Shown here piece by piece: positions 14,434-22,750 of a stretch of DNA of 49,160 bases. The position numbers and the translations under genes were made by a program. The stretch's first letter is position 1; every line of letters starts with the position of its first letter. The notes under the pieces are model-generated. The model worked only from the letters and a program-made list of their open reading frames with translations. It was not told the DNA's origin and did not search any database. The stretch is from an uncultured Oscillospiraceae bacterium (GTDB lineage: Bacteria > Bacillota > Clostridia > Oscillospirales > Oscillospiraceae). The stretch lies in contig CAKTQE010000010.1 in the NCBI GenBank assembly GCA_934593275.1, positions 1 to 49,160 of the forward strand. The letters are read 5' to 3'.

Positions 14434-15114
14434 ATGGAAAAACATGGAATTGAGCTGACCACTACCGATCAGGCAATTTTGCAGGCATTTAGCCGATTTT
14501 GTGATGGCTTGTCGGAGTATTTGGGACCAGCATATGAAATTGTCCTGCATAGCTTAGGAGACTATGATCATTCTGCAATCAAAGTATTGCATGGCGAACA
14601 TACCGGGCGGAAGGCTGGTGCGCCGATAACGGATTTAGCCCTCTTTATGCTGGATGATTTTTACCGGAATGGTGGAAAACAGGGGTGTCCCCCTTACCTC
14701 AGCCGAAATCGCAATGGAGATCAGCTGATGTCCACGACCATTCCCATTTATGGGGAAAACAACCGCATTATTGCGCTGCTGTGCATGAACTTCTTCCTGG
14801 CAACGCCGTTTAATACGTTTATCCAGCGATTTATGCCGACAGACGCTATACCGGCCGTCTACAAGGAAAATGCACCGAAGAAAGAGTCCTACATGGAGGA
14901 TGTTCGGGATGTGCTGAAAAGTGCTGTGGCAGAGGCGGAGGAGGAGCTACGGGAGCAGTCGGTTTCAAGCAGCAATTGGAACAAGGAAATTATCAGCAGG
15001 CTTCAGGAGCGTGGAATCTTCAATCTAAAAAATGCCGTGCAGGAGTGCGCAGATGTTTTGGGAATCAGCAAGAATACGGTATATTTGCATCTGCGGAATT
15101 TAAGTGAAAAATGA
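14434..15114 (+). CDS. YheO/DauR-like PAS-HTH transcriptional regulator
   Basis: A 226-residue regulator. Residues about 14-125 form a YheO-type PAS domain ('YLGPAYEIVLHSLGDYDHSAIKVLHG'); about 165-226 form the C-terminal HTH ('AVQECADVLGISKNTVYLHLRNL'). Relatives include E. coli YheO and Pseudomonas DauR, which controls D-arginine use. ATG at 14434 has a weak TGAGGT site. The gene is convergent with the last gene of the catabolic operon at 15153-22279 and is the only regulator near it, so it probably senses that pathway's substrate. That is inferred from position only. Confidence 0.85.
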   Translation: MEKHGIELTTTDQAILQAFSRFCDGLSEYLGPAYEIVLHSLGDYDHSAIKVLHGEHTGRKAGAPITDLALFMLDDFYRNGGKQGCPPYLSRNRNGDQLMSTTIPIYGENNRIIALLCMNFFLATPFNTFIQRFMPTDAIPAVYKENAPKKESYMEDVRDVLKSAVAEAEEELREQSVSSSNWNKEIISRLQERGIFNLKNAVQECADVLGISKNTVYLHLRNLSEK

Positions 15115-15152
15115 GGGAAAGCGGGCAATTGCTCGCTTTCCCTTTTGCATAT

Positions 15153-16526
15153 TTAATTTTGTGGCCGAACAAATTTTCCGTTTCCTGGTTCTGCCAGAAT
15201 GCGGTCCTCTTCCATAACGATTTTACCACGGACAATGGTGTGCGTGACCTTCCCATGCAGGGTTTGGCCATAGAGCGGGTCCAGATTTGGCTTCGAGTAA
15301 ATGGGGAAGGAGGCATCTACAGTCCAGACCTTATCCATATCACAGATCGTGAAATCGGCGTCTGTTCCAATAATGTTGCCGCATTTTTCGTTCCACCCAA
15401 GTGCCTTGGCCCCGTTGATGCTGGTGATTTCTACCAGACGCTCGAGGGTCAGCTTCCCAGCGTTGACTGCATCCAGCAGCAGAGAGCCATAGTAATCCTC
15501 GCCTTCTACACCTTGTGCAGAAGCAAAAGGGGTGCTGGGATTATAATTTTCCGGAAGATGCGGGGAATGGTCACTTCCCAGAATGTCAATGGTTCCATCG
15601 TTGACAGCCTTCCATATTTCATCCCAGTCCGGTTTTGCGGCATGTCCCAGGGGGATTGTACTTCCGTCTGTGCGGTTGTAAAGCGTGTCAAAGCAGCGAA
15701 TGCTGGTGGGAAGAATTTCCACACTGGCCAGTATATCCATATCCCCGGCTTTTTTCAGCATTCGGATTAAGTCAATATAGCCCTTGTGCCAGCAGTGCAG
15801 TGCCCACCATTTGCACCGATTCTTGCGGAAGAAGTAGGCAAGCTCATAAGCTGCGCTGGTCATCTCCTCTTCACCGTAGAGCTTGTGCAGCACATGCATC
15901 AAATCCTGCGGCTCGGGACTTGCATTGATTTTTGCAACATTGCCCAGATACCAGGCAAAATTCATGGGATGAATGGAGATATATTTCCCGGTTTTGGCGG
16001 CTTCTGCAAAGCATTGATCCAATTCCCAGGCATCTGCGCAGCGGAAGCTTTCCTCCAGCGGCTGCTTGCCGTTCATCTGCATGATCTTAAAATAGGAGGC
16101 ACCCTCCTGGACAAGTTCCGGCAGAGTCCCCTTGTGAAAACCCAGGGGACTGGGAATGGGAGCAAAATCTACGACTGCGCCCGCCTCGCCGCAGGCTATG
16201 GCCTGACGGAAGGCCTCGGGAGCTGCGATTCCGCCAAGGAGATTGTTGGGCATCACACAGACTGTGGTGACGCCGCCGTGGGCGGCCGCCCGAGTACCCG
16301 TTCTGTAGTCTTCTTTGAATTCCTGGCCCGGCTCGCGAATATGGGTATGGAAGTCAATCATTCCGGGCAGGATGAACTTTCCGGCTGCATCCAGTTTCTT
16401 TTCGGCACTGCTTCCTGTCAGACACCCAATACAGGCGATTTTTTCCCCAATGACACCAATATCAGCGGAAATAAAACCTTCGGAGGTGTGGACATTTCCA
16501 TTCTCTATCAGTAAGTCGAAGTGCAT
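15153..16526 (-). CDS. Dihydroorotase/allantoinase-like amidohydrolase
   Basis: A 457-residue cyclic amidohydrolase. Metal-site residues are all present: 'DFHTHIREPG' (H60, H62), likely carboxylated K147 (YFKIMQM), H186 (SIHPMNF), H244/H247 (ALHCWHKG) and Asp in 'GSDHSPH' (near 318). The family hydrolyses cyclic amides or ureides such as dihydroorotate, allantoin, hydantoins and dihydropyrimidines. It is not likely pyrC because it sits in a catabolic operon without pyrimidine genes. The ATG at 16526 has AAAGGAG at good spacing. It is the last gene of the minus-strand operon starting with ridA. Confidence 0.85.
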   Translation of the reverse strand: MHFDLLIENGNVHTSEGFISADIGVIGEKIACIGCLTGSSAEKKLDAAGKFILPGMIDFHTHIREPGQEFKEDYRTGTRAAAHGGVTTVCVMPNNLLGGIAAPEAFRQAIACGEAGAVVDFAPIPSPLGFHKGTLPELVQEGASYFKIMQMNGKQPLEESFRCADAWELDQCFAEAAKTGKYISIHPMNFAWYLGNVAKINASPEPQDLMHVLHKLYGEEEMTSAAYELAYFFRKNRCKWWALHCWHKGYIDLIRMLKKAGDMDILASVEILPTSIRCFDTLYNRTDGSTIPLGHAAKPDWDEIWKAVNDGTIDILGSDHSPHLPENYNPSTPFASAQGVEGEDYYGSLLLDAVNAGKLTLERLVEITSINGAKALGWNEKCGNIIGTDADFTICDMDKVWTVDASFPIYSKPNLDPLYGQTLHGKVTHTIVRGKIVMEEDRILAEPGNGKFVRPQN

Positions 16527-16561
16527 CTTGGTATCTCCTTTTCATATGTCAGGCTGTGCTT

Positions 16562-17788
16562 TCAGCAAAGTCCTTTCTTGTGTGCGAGCTTGCGGAAGGT
16601 TTCTGCCATCCGGTCCATAGCGGCATAGCTGTCTGCATCGTCCCAGAAGCAGCCGTCAATCAGGCGAAAGTGACCGTTGCCCATGTCGCCGTAGAATTTA
16701 CCGTCATTTACGCTGACACGTGCCTCTTCCACCAGCAGCTGGGTGATTTCGCTGGAATCGCCCAGCTGTGATACATCAATCCAGACAAAGAAACCAGCCT
16801 CAGGCATCCGCATGGAGACACCCGGAATGCTGTTAAAGAGGGTGTAGGCGTATTTGCGGCGATTGTCGTATTTGACCATGTATGCCTGGATAAAGCTGTC
16901 ATCCCGGAATGCAGGCATAACGGCCTGCTGCGCCAGTGTGCTGGTGGCACCCTGAATATTGACAGCGCAAGCAAAATATACGTCCATAATAACGTCGCTT
17001 GCATAGGTCCAGCCGACCCGGAAGCCGCTGAGAGCCATGCCCTTGGACACGGAGCACACGGTGACCGTCCGCTCCCACATTCCTTCCAGCTGACTGATGC
17101 AGACCATCTCATTTTCCGGGAATACGGTATCCTCAAATGCCTGATCGCAGACACAGATCAGGTCGTGCTTTACACAGAAAGCCGCCAGCTGCTCCAGTTC
17201 CTCACGGGTATAGCTGACGCCGGTGGGGTTGTTCGGATTGGTCAGCAAAACCATCTTGGTTTTGTCGGTAACACGCTTTTCGTATTCTTCAATGCGGATG
17301 TGGTAGCCGTCCTCCGGGAAGGTGGGAACTTTTACGGTTACACCGCCCAACAGCTCGGGGTTCAGAAAATTGCTGGCATAGCTGGGATCATGTACCATGA
17401 CCTCGTCGCCCGGATTGATCCATGGCATCATGGCGAAGAGTAGGCCGTTGTCGGAACCGGGATTGATGATGATGTTCCGGTTGGGATCCAGCCGGAAACC
17501 ATACTTTCGCTCGATACGGTCGGCAATCAGCTTTTTCAGCTCCGGGCTGCCGATAGGCATGGTGTAGTGGGCAGGGAAGCCGGTTTTCAGTGCTTCGATT
17601 GCAGCATCCATTACACTCTGGGGAATGGCAGGGTCCGGCATGAAAGGGTCTGCCCAACTCATCATGGCTACACCGGCAGCCTCCATTCTGGCTGCTACAT
17701 CGCCAACATCTGCTTTTTGTGCGGTAGAAAACAGACCTCCGTCCAGCTTTGCAAAAGTTTTGCGCATTTTGGATTTGATATTAGACAT
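16562..17788 (-). CDS. PLP-dependent aminotransferase, class I/II
   Basis: A 408-residue fold-type I aminotransferase. The substrate-loop motif 'NPNNPTG' lies at 184-190, the cofactor Asp in 'ICVCDQAFED' (near 215), the Schiff-base lysine K249 in 'SVSKGMALSGFRVGW', and a carboxylate-binding Arg near the C-terminus ('HFRLIDG'). It would move an amino group between an amino acid and a 2-oxo acid in the cytoplasm. It lies between the permease and the dihydroorotase-like gene, 35 bases ahead of the latter. A hairpin separates it from the permease, so its level may be set separately. AGGAGG precedes the ATG at 17788. Specificity is not readable. Confidence 0.9.
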   Translation of the reverse strand: MSNIKSKMRKTFAKLDGGLFSTAQKADVGDVAARMEAAGVAMMSWADPFMPDPAIPQSVMDAAIEALKTGFPAHYTMPIGSPELKKLIADRIERKYGFRLDPNRNIIINPGSDNGLLFAMMPWINPGDEVMVHDPSYASNFLNPELLGGVTVKVPTFPEDGYHIRIEEYEKRVTDKTKMVLLTNPNNPTGVSYTREELEQLAAFCVKHDLICVCDQAFEDTVFPENEMVCISQLEGMWERTVTVCSVSKGMALSGFRVGWTYASDVIMDVYFACAVNIQGATSTLAQQAVMPAFRDDSFIQAYMVKYDNRRKYAYTLFNSIPGVSMRMPEAGFFVWIDVSQLGDSSEITQLLVEEARVSVNDGKFYGDMGNGHFRLIDGCFWDDADSYAAMDRMAETFRKLAHKKGLC

Positions 17789-17815
17789 AATTTCCTCCTG
17801 GTGATTGTGAAATAA

Positions 17816-17841
17816 GCTGCAGGGGCCGCAGCCCCTGCAGC
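17816..17841 (-). promoter_or_regulatory. Intercistronic hairpin between permease and aminotransferase
   Basis: An 11-bp perfect stem (17816-17826 with 17831-17841) with a four-base loop and no U-tract. It lies just after the permease stop. It could stabilise one half of the message after cleavage or act as a weak terminator. Confidence 0.5.
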
Positions 17842-17850
17842 GGATGGGAA

Positions 17851-19143
17851 TTAGCGAATGCCCAGCATCGAGAAGAGAATGGCGATGGCTGTTGCAATGG
17901 TGGTATTGAGTACGGTGGTTACAAACAGGTGCTTATAGCCTTCCTTGTGGGACACATTGCAGGCCTCCAGCGTCAGCACCACAGCACTGTTGTGGGGCAG
18001 AGAATCGAAGGTCAGAGAAGATGCGCAGATAACCCGGCACAGAGATGCGGGATCGCCGCCCATATCCAGCAGCTTCTGGCTGAAGGAATTCAGAACGAAC
18101 TTGACACCGCCGGTAGCACTGCCGGACACTGCAGCGATCGCAGCAACGGCAACAAAGGCGAAAATGTAGGGGTTGCCGCCGGATGCCTTTTCCAGGCCGG
18201 ACAGCAGCAGATTGTAGCCGGGAACGGCGGTGACGATGCCACTGAAGCCAATGATGGCACAGGTTGCAATGACAGACTGAGAGCTTTTTGCAGCCTTGTT
18301 CAGAACTGCGATGACGGCCTTTGCGCCGCCCAGTTGCTTCCAGAACATAATCATGGAGACGATGGCACCGATATACAGCGAGGCATAGCCGGGAATCTTG
18401 AAAACATTCAGAGCAATCAGAACAGCGGCAATGGGAGGCAGAATCAGCAGGGGATGGGGGAGGCCCTTCTTGTTCAGGTCTACGTCAAAGTTTTCACCGG
18501 GCAGCGGCGTGAAGTGCTCACCATTTTTTCTGGCAATTTCACCCTGGTGATACAGATAGAATCCGTTGGCAACCAGCAGAAAAACAGAGAGGGAAATGCC
18601 GGTTACGGGACCTGCAGCTGCGGGGACACCAAAAGCCTCGGTGGACAGCAGATTTGCCGTTGTGGTTACACCGGGCAGCACCTGCTCGGAGACACAGGCA
18701 CCCAGAACACAGGCAGGGATCAGAGAGCGGGGAATATCGCCAACCTTAAAGAAAGCACAGGCCAGGGGATACACGGTGAAAATGATGACAAACACGTTGA
18801 TGCCGCAGAAAACCAGGATCCAGGAGACGAGAAAGACGGCGATAACAATCATTTTCGTACCGCATTTTTTGATAATTGCGTTTGCAATGGACTCGGTCAG
18901 TCCCGTTGCTTCCAAAAAACAACCCAGCAGCTGACCGCCCAGGAAAATGGGGAACATAGAGGTGATGGAGCTTGCAACGCCGCCCAAATAGGTGGTATAG
19001 CCGTTGATAAGTCCGATTCCACCGGTTGCTGCAACGACAAAGGCTGCAACACTGGACAGGATGATCAGGTTCAAGCCCTTCAAAGAGCCAAGTACGACGA
19101 TTGCCAGAGCAACAAGGATGCCGATAATACTGATTATTTCCAT
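17851..19143 (-). CDS. GntP-family permease
   Basis: A 430-residue membrane transporter with about 12 hydrophobic segments. Family features include 'FLGGQLLGCFLEATG', 'GINVFVIIFTVYPLA' and the late 'SGSATGGVKFVLNSF' loop. GntP proteins are proton symporters for gluconate and other small organic acids or amino acids. Its place between two amidohydrolases and an aminotransferase suggests that it brings in the substrate of the pathway. The ATG at 19143 has AAGGAG upstream. Downstream lie a strong hairpin and the aminotransferase. Confidence 0.85.
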   Translation of the reverse strand: MEIISIIGILVALAIVVLGSLKGLNLIILSSVAAFVVAATGGIGLINGYTTYLGGVASSITSMFPIFLGGQLLGCFLEATGLTESIANAIIKKCGTKMIVIAVFLVSWILVFCGINVFVIIFTVYPLACAFFKVGDIPRSLIPACVLGACVSEQVLPGVTTTANLLSTEAFGVPAAAGPVTGISLSVFLLVANGFYLYHQGEIARKNGEHFTPLPGENFDVDLNKKGLPHPLLILPPIAAVLIALNVFKIPGYASLYIGAIVSMIMFWKQLGGAKAVIAVLNKAAKSSQSVIATCAIIGFSGIVTAVPGYNLLLSGLEKASGGNPYIFAFVAVAAIAAVSGSATGGVKFVLNSFSQKLLDMGGDPASLCRVICASSLTFDSLPHNSAVVLTLEACNVSHKEGYKHLFVTTVLNTTIATAIAILFSMLGIR

Positions 19144-19192
19144 AGATAGAACTCCTTCTCTTTACGCTACCAGGTTGGCAGCATTCGGAAAA

Positions 19193-20545
19193 TTACACTT
19201 CTTTGCGCAGATTCCATGCGTCATTGTAGCTGACGGGGGAAATGATGCCCTGGGTAGCGTCTGCAGCCCAGTCAAAGGTTGTACCGCCGCATACGTTGTA
19301 GCCGGGAGGCATGATGTGGAACCCACGCTCCTTTTTCTCACCGTTTTCCAGAAATGCTCTGCGGCCGCTTTTCACAACCAGAACCAAATTGCGCATGGCG
19401 GAAATATCCTCATCGGGATTTCCCTTCACTGCAATGAAATCCGGTGCCTTTCCAGCGGCCAGAACACCGGCCTTGCTGCCAGAAATCCCGGCTGCGGTGC
19501 TGGTTGCGGCCTGCAGCACCTGCAAGGGACTCATGCCGCACTGCGTCAGCAATTCCATCTCATGAATCATTGCTACGGTGCCGTTCATCGGCTCGGCAGG
19601 CAGCAACTCGGTGCCGACACCGATGGCTACACCCTGGCGAATTGCCTCAGCAACAACGGACCTGTGCTCTTCTTCGAATGCGGTACCCTCGGTTGCGACC
19701 AGACAGGGGATGTAGTATACGCCCTGCTCTGCCATTGCCTTCAGATTCTCTGCACCGATGCGGCGGCCCTCCAGAATACCGGATACGCCGGCATCCAGAC
19801 TGACGGATACGGAAGGGTCACCGTTGGCAACGGCCAGGACCTTCTTTTCAGCACCCCGGGCGTGCTTCACCAGTGCGTGAACCTCTTCATCGGACATCTC
19901 CTTCCGGTATTCTCCGTTCAGGGAAGCCATGGGCTTGCCGCTGACCTGAAGGGTAATGCCATTCAGGCCCCGTGCGATATGCACACGCATTTCCCGACGC
20001 AGCGCATCGCAGCCACTGGCCATGACGAGGCCGTATTTCTCGTGACCGCATCCGCCGGTGACTGCATAGGTTGGGCCGGCAGCCAGGATGGAGGGGCCGA
20101 AGAACATCGTCTTGCTGATGGCGTCCCGCAGACCCAGGTCAATGTTGTTCGGCATACCGACGGTGCGGACGGTGGTTACGCCTGCGTTCAGTGCCTCCGC
20201 TGCGGAGCGATAGGCAATAAAGGTGCGGTATGCTGTGTGGATATTGTCAACATAGTCATCGGAGGCGGGATTCAGCGTGTCCAGCCGTGCTGCGCAGTTG
20301 ATGAGGCCGGGGAGAATGGTGCAGTTGGACATATCCACAATCTCTGCGTCCTCAGGAATATCCCAGCCATCTACCGGACCTACATATTCCAGCTTATCAT
20401 TCAGCGCAGGAACCACTTTTACCGGGGTTTCCCCTTCAGCAGGGGCGGAAAATTCTTTCTGGCTGTGGGAAACGACCAGAATGCTGTTTTCCAGAAGTTC
20501 TTTTCCCGTGAAGATGCGGGCGTTTTTATAAACAGTAAAAGACAT
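19193..20545 (-). CDS. Amidohydrolase-fold protein lacking all metal ligands
   Basis: A 450-residue full-length member of the amidohydrolase superfamily (Xaa-Pro dipeptidase/imidazolonepropionase-like branch), similar from end to end to its upstream neighbour (20558-21880). Every expected metal ligand is changed: HxH is replaced by 'NCAARL' (A85, R87), the bridging Lys by T198 ('GITLQVSG'), the two His by V239 and about E259, and the catalytic Asp by E313 ('GTELLPAEP'). The frame is intact, with AGGAGG before the ATG at 20545. It is therefore probably a pseudoenzyme, perhaps a regulatory or structural partner of the active paralogue encoded 12 bases upstream. Ligand mapping is by eye alignment. 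Confidence 0.8.
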   Translation of the reverse strand: MSFTVYKNARIFTGKELLENSILVVSHSQKEFSAPAEGETPVKVVPALNDKLEYVGPVDGWDIPEDAEIVDMSNCTILPGLINCAARLDTLNPASDDYVDNIHTAYRTFIAYRSAAEALNAGVTTVRTVGMPNNIDLGLRDAISKTMFFGPSILAAGPTYAVTGGCGHEKYGLVMASGCDALRREMRVHIARGLNGITLQVSGKPMASLNGEYRKEMSDEEVHALVKHARGAEKKVLAVANGDPSVSVSLDAGVSGILEGRRIGAENLKAMAEQGVYYIPCLVATEGTAFEEEHRSVVAEAIRQGVAIGVGTELLPAEPMNGTVAMIHEMELLTQCGMSPLQVLQAATSTAAGISGSKAGVLAAGKAPDFIAVKGNPDEDISAMRNLVLVVKSGRRAFLENGEKKERGFHIMPPGYNVCGGTTFDWAADATQGIISPVSYNDAWNLRKEV

Positions 20546-20557
20546 ATCTGTACCTCC

Positions 20558-21880
20558 TTACCATTTCAAATAGGTGCCGCCGCCCAAATCCATGCCGGGG
20601 GCAACGGTGCTGTAACGGCGAAGCTTGAGGCCGGGGACATTGCTCCATACCAGGCGGCAGCCCTTTGCTACCAGCTCAAGATTTCGAATGTCAGAGATGT
20701 TCTGATCGGGTTTTCCCTTTACAGCAATAAAGTCACCCTCCTTACCGGCTTCCAGGGTACCGGTAAAGCCAATCGTGTCCGTCAGCTTTGCGGAATTGCT
20801 TGTGGCGGCCTTGATTGCCTGCATAGGTGTCAGGCCTGCTTTGACCAGAAGCTCCATCTCCCGAACGGTAGCGTTCGTGCCGGCAATGGGATCGGAGGGA
20901 AGCAGATCCGTGCCAACGCAGATTGTGACGCCGGCGCGGATGGCATTGCCAATGGATTGACTGTGGGCCTCGCCGGTTTCGTCCAGCTTGCGGACCTGGA
21001 ATTCGGGAGAGCCATGGCCAACAAGATAATCGTGACAGTTGGTAACGGAAAGCGTTGGAACAAGGAACGTGCCTTTTTCTTTCATAAGCCAAGCCGTTTC
21101 CTCTTCCATATGGTAGGCGTGCTCTACGCTGTCGCCGCCCAGTTTAACGAATTCCTGGATAGGCTTGTCACCGCCCAGGTGTGCTGCGACCCGTCTGCCT
21201 GCGCTGTGGGCTACATCTACAACAGCTTCGATCTCTTCATCGGTCATCTGTTTATCTGCCATGCCTTCGTTGGCACTGGCTGCGCCGCCGGTGAGGCCGA
21301 TCTTTACAAACTGTGCACCCTTGGCAATTTCGGCTCTGGCCGCTGCGCGGAATTCATCGGCCCCATTGTACATGGTGGAAATGTAGTTGTTCCAGGCGTG
21401 ACCGCCAACGGCAATGTTCAGCGCACCGCAGGGAACCACACGGGAGGCCAACAGCATTTCATTGTCTACGGCATCGCGGATGGCGTAATCAATGTCATCC
21501 GGGCCGCCGGCAGAGCGAATAGTGGTAATGCCGCAGTTCAAGGCTTCACATGCCCGGCGCATCATCAACAGGCTGCGATAGGGAACACCCATCTCGTCAA
21601 AGCGGTATGCCTTGTAGGGCATGGACAGACCGAGGTGGGCGTGGACATTGAAAAGACCAGGGGTCAGGGTATATCCGGTCATATCCACAACGACGTCGGC
21701 GGGCGTTACCTCTTTGGGAAAGTTGGGGTATTCCTCCATTTTGCCGACAAAGGTGATTTTGTCATCCCGACCGCCCTTCTGAGAGGTGAGATTTGTGGAG
21801 AATACCAGGATACCGTCTTCAATTGCATTGTCCTGCACGCCGTCAACAATACGGGCGTGAATCAGATAGGTTTTTCTCAT
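20558..21880 (-). CDS. Metal-dependent amidohydrolase (active paralogue)
   Basis: A 440-residue amidohydrolase with an N-terminal beta-sandwich and a TIM barrel. Ligands are in place: H80 and H82 (NVHAHL), likely carboxylated K193 (FVKIGLTGG), H234 (VAAHLGG), H254 (SVEHAYHM) and D325 (GTDLLPSDP). This set is typical of imidazolonepropionase, prolidase-like and related hydrolases acting on amide bonds of small molecules or dipeptides. The ATG at 21880 has AAAGGAG. It is the second gene of the operon, after ridA, and its sister gene starts 12 bases downstream. The substrate is unknown; nothing supports histidine degradation here, since no other hut genes are near. Confidence 0.88.
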   Translation of the reverse strand: MRKTYLIHARIVDGVQDNAIEDGILVFSTNLTSQKGGRDDKITFVGKMEEYPNFPKEVTPADVVVDMTGYTLTPGLFNVHAHLGLSMPYKAYRFDEMGVPYRSLLMMRRACEALNCGITTIRSAGGPDDIDYAIRDAVDNEMLLASRVVPCGALNIAVGGHAWNNYISTMYNGADEFRAAARAEIAKGAQFVKIGLTGGAASANEGMADKQMTDEEIEAVVDVAHSAGRRVAAHLGGDKPIQEFVKLGGDSVEHAYHMEEETAWLMKEKGTFLVPTLSVTNCHDYLVGHGSPEFQVRKLDETGEAHSQSIGNAIRAGVTICVGTDLLPSDPIAGTNATVREMELLVKAGLTPMQAIKAATSNSAKLTDTIGFTGTLEAGKEGDFIAVKGKPDQNISDIRNLELVAKGCRLVWSNVPGLKLRRYSTVAPGMDLGGGTYLKW

Positions 21881-21907
21881 GGAACTGCTCCTTTCTCAAG
21901 TTTGCAT

Positions 21908-22279
21908 TTATCGTTCCGCAATTGCCTCTATTTCGCACAGTACGCCCTTGGGCAGCGTTTTTACTGCCACACAGGAACGAGCCGGATTTGAAATAAAGAA
22001 CTTCTCATACACGGCATTGAATTTGGAAAAGTCTTCCATATTCGCCAGGAAACAGGTTGTCTTGACGACCTTTGAGAAATCTGAACCTGCGGCCTCCAGA
22101 ATGGCACCGACATTTTTGCAGGACTGTGCAGCCTGCTCCTCAATGCCCTGAGGAATGGAAGCGTCTTCTGGATTTACGGGAATCTGACCGGAGGTAAATA
22201 CCAAATCTCCAACGATTTTTCCTTGGCAATATGGACCAATTGCAGCAGGTGCTTTTGGGGTAGTAATAACGATTGACAT
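21908..22279 (-). CDS. ridA: RidA family enamine/imine deaminase
   Basis: A 123-residue RidA (YjgF/UK114) protein. The family motifs are present: 'AIGPYCQG', 'FTSGQIP' and the conserved Arg in 'NPARSCVAVKTLP' that holds the substrate carboxylate. RidA hydrolyses reactive 2-aminoacrylate and related imines made by PLP enzymes, releasing ammonia. As first gene of an operon with an aminotransferase and amidohydrolases it may act on a pathway imine, not only in housekeeping. AGGAGG precedes the ATG at 22279. The length is usual for the family. Confidence 0.92.
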   Translation of the reverse strand: MSIVITTPKAPAAIGPYCQGKIVGDLVFTSGQIPVNPEDASIPQGIEEQAAQSCKNVGAILEAAGSDFSKVVKTTCFLANMEDFSKFNAVYEKFFISNPARSCVAVKTLPKGVLCEIEAIAER

Positions 22280-22378
22280 GACTGTTGCCTCCTATTGCGG
22301 AAAACGTGTCTTACCTGTGCTTCCCGGGAAGAAACAGATGAGAAAGAATTCCAAGTATGTTTTTACAGACAAAAGCGT

Positions 22379-22390
22379 ATGCTGCAGCAT
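22379..22390. promoter_or_regulatory. 12-bp palindrome in the ridA operon leader
   Basis: ATGCTGCAGCAT is a perfect palindrome 24 bases downstream of the -10 element of the ridA promoter, a position suited to a repressor. The protein that might bind is unknown; the YheO-type regulator is a candidate. Confidence 0.3.
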
Positions 22391-22418
22391 CGCTGCTCCA
22401 TCTGTAATGTACGATATT

Positions 22419-22447
22419 ATATTAGCAATAAAAAATATTTTAGTCAA
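22419..22447 (-). promoter_or_regulatory. Promoter of the ridA-amidohydrolase operon
   Basis: Minus strand TTGACT (22442-22447), 17 bases, TAATAT (22419-22424) with an extended TGC. The surrounding sequence is very AT-rich. The leader would be about 130 bases. Confidence 0.65.
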
Positions 22448-22573
22448 TAAAATATTATCCATCAATTTTCACAAAAAATAAACGCCAATTTTGTAATCTA
22501 TTTTATTGCGCTATTTGATTGAACGTATCTATTCAGCCGCCCATCAAAGAGTTGAAGATTTGTCTAAAATGTA

Positions 22574-22611
22574 GATTCTTCGAGGGCCAGCGAAATTTCG
22601 CTCGGAATGAC
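22574..22611. repeat. Fragment of the dispersed GTCATTCCGA-type repeat
   Basis: Reads GATTCTTCGAGG then TTCGCTCGGAATGAC, matching the right end of copy 1. The rest of the element is absent. Confidence 0.5.
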
Positions 22612-22641
22612 ATGCCGGTAGGTGGTTCCGGTTGCCCCAAT

Positions 22642-22674
22642 AATTGTCAATTGTCCATTGTCAATTGTCAATTT
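22642..22674. repeat. Tandem heptamer repeat (AATTGTC)
   Basis: Four successive 7-base units, AATTGTC, AATTGTC, CATTGTC, AATTGTC, plus a partial fifth. It lies in the gap between ridA and mutY next to the repeat fragment. No coding role. Confidence 0.7.
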
Positions 22675-22693
22675 ACGAAAAGCCCCCAGGCAC

Positions 22694-22723
22694 TTGACAA
22701 ATAGCTTATGATAAAGGTATAGA
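22694..22723 (+). promoter_or_regulatory. Promoter of mutY
   Basis: TTGACA (22694-22699), 18 bases, TATAGA (22718-22723), 27 bases before the ATG. Confidence 0.6.
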
Positions 22724-22750
22724 TTTTATGCCCAGAGAGAGGTTGTCCCC

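Noticed and set aside
15153..16526. pyrC (dihydroorotase of pyrimidine synthesis)
   Set aside because: Fold and ligands fit the superfamily, but the operon is catabolic and lacks pyr genes.
20558..21880. hutI (imidazolonepropionase)
   Set aside because: Same superfamily, but no hutH, hutU or hutG neighbours and the flanking paralogue is unusual.
19004..21991. A 995-codon open frame on the plus strand across the two amidohydrolase genes
   Set aside because: It is antisense to two well-supported genes, has no ribosome site and its translation looks like a Gly/Cys/His-rich shadow of GC-biased codons.
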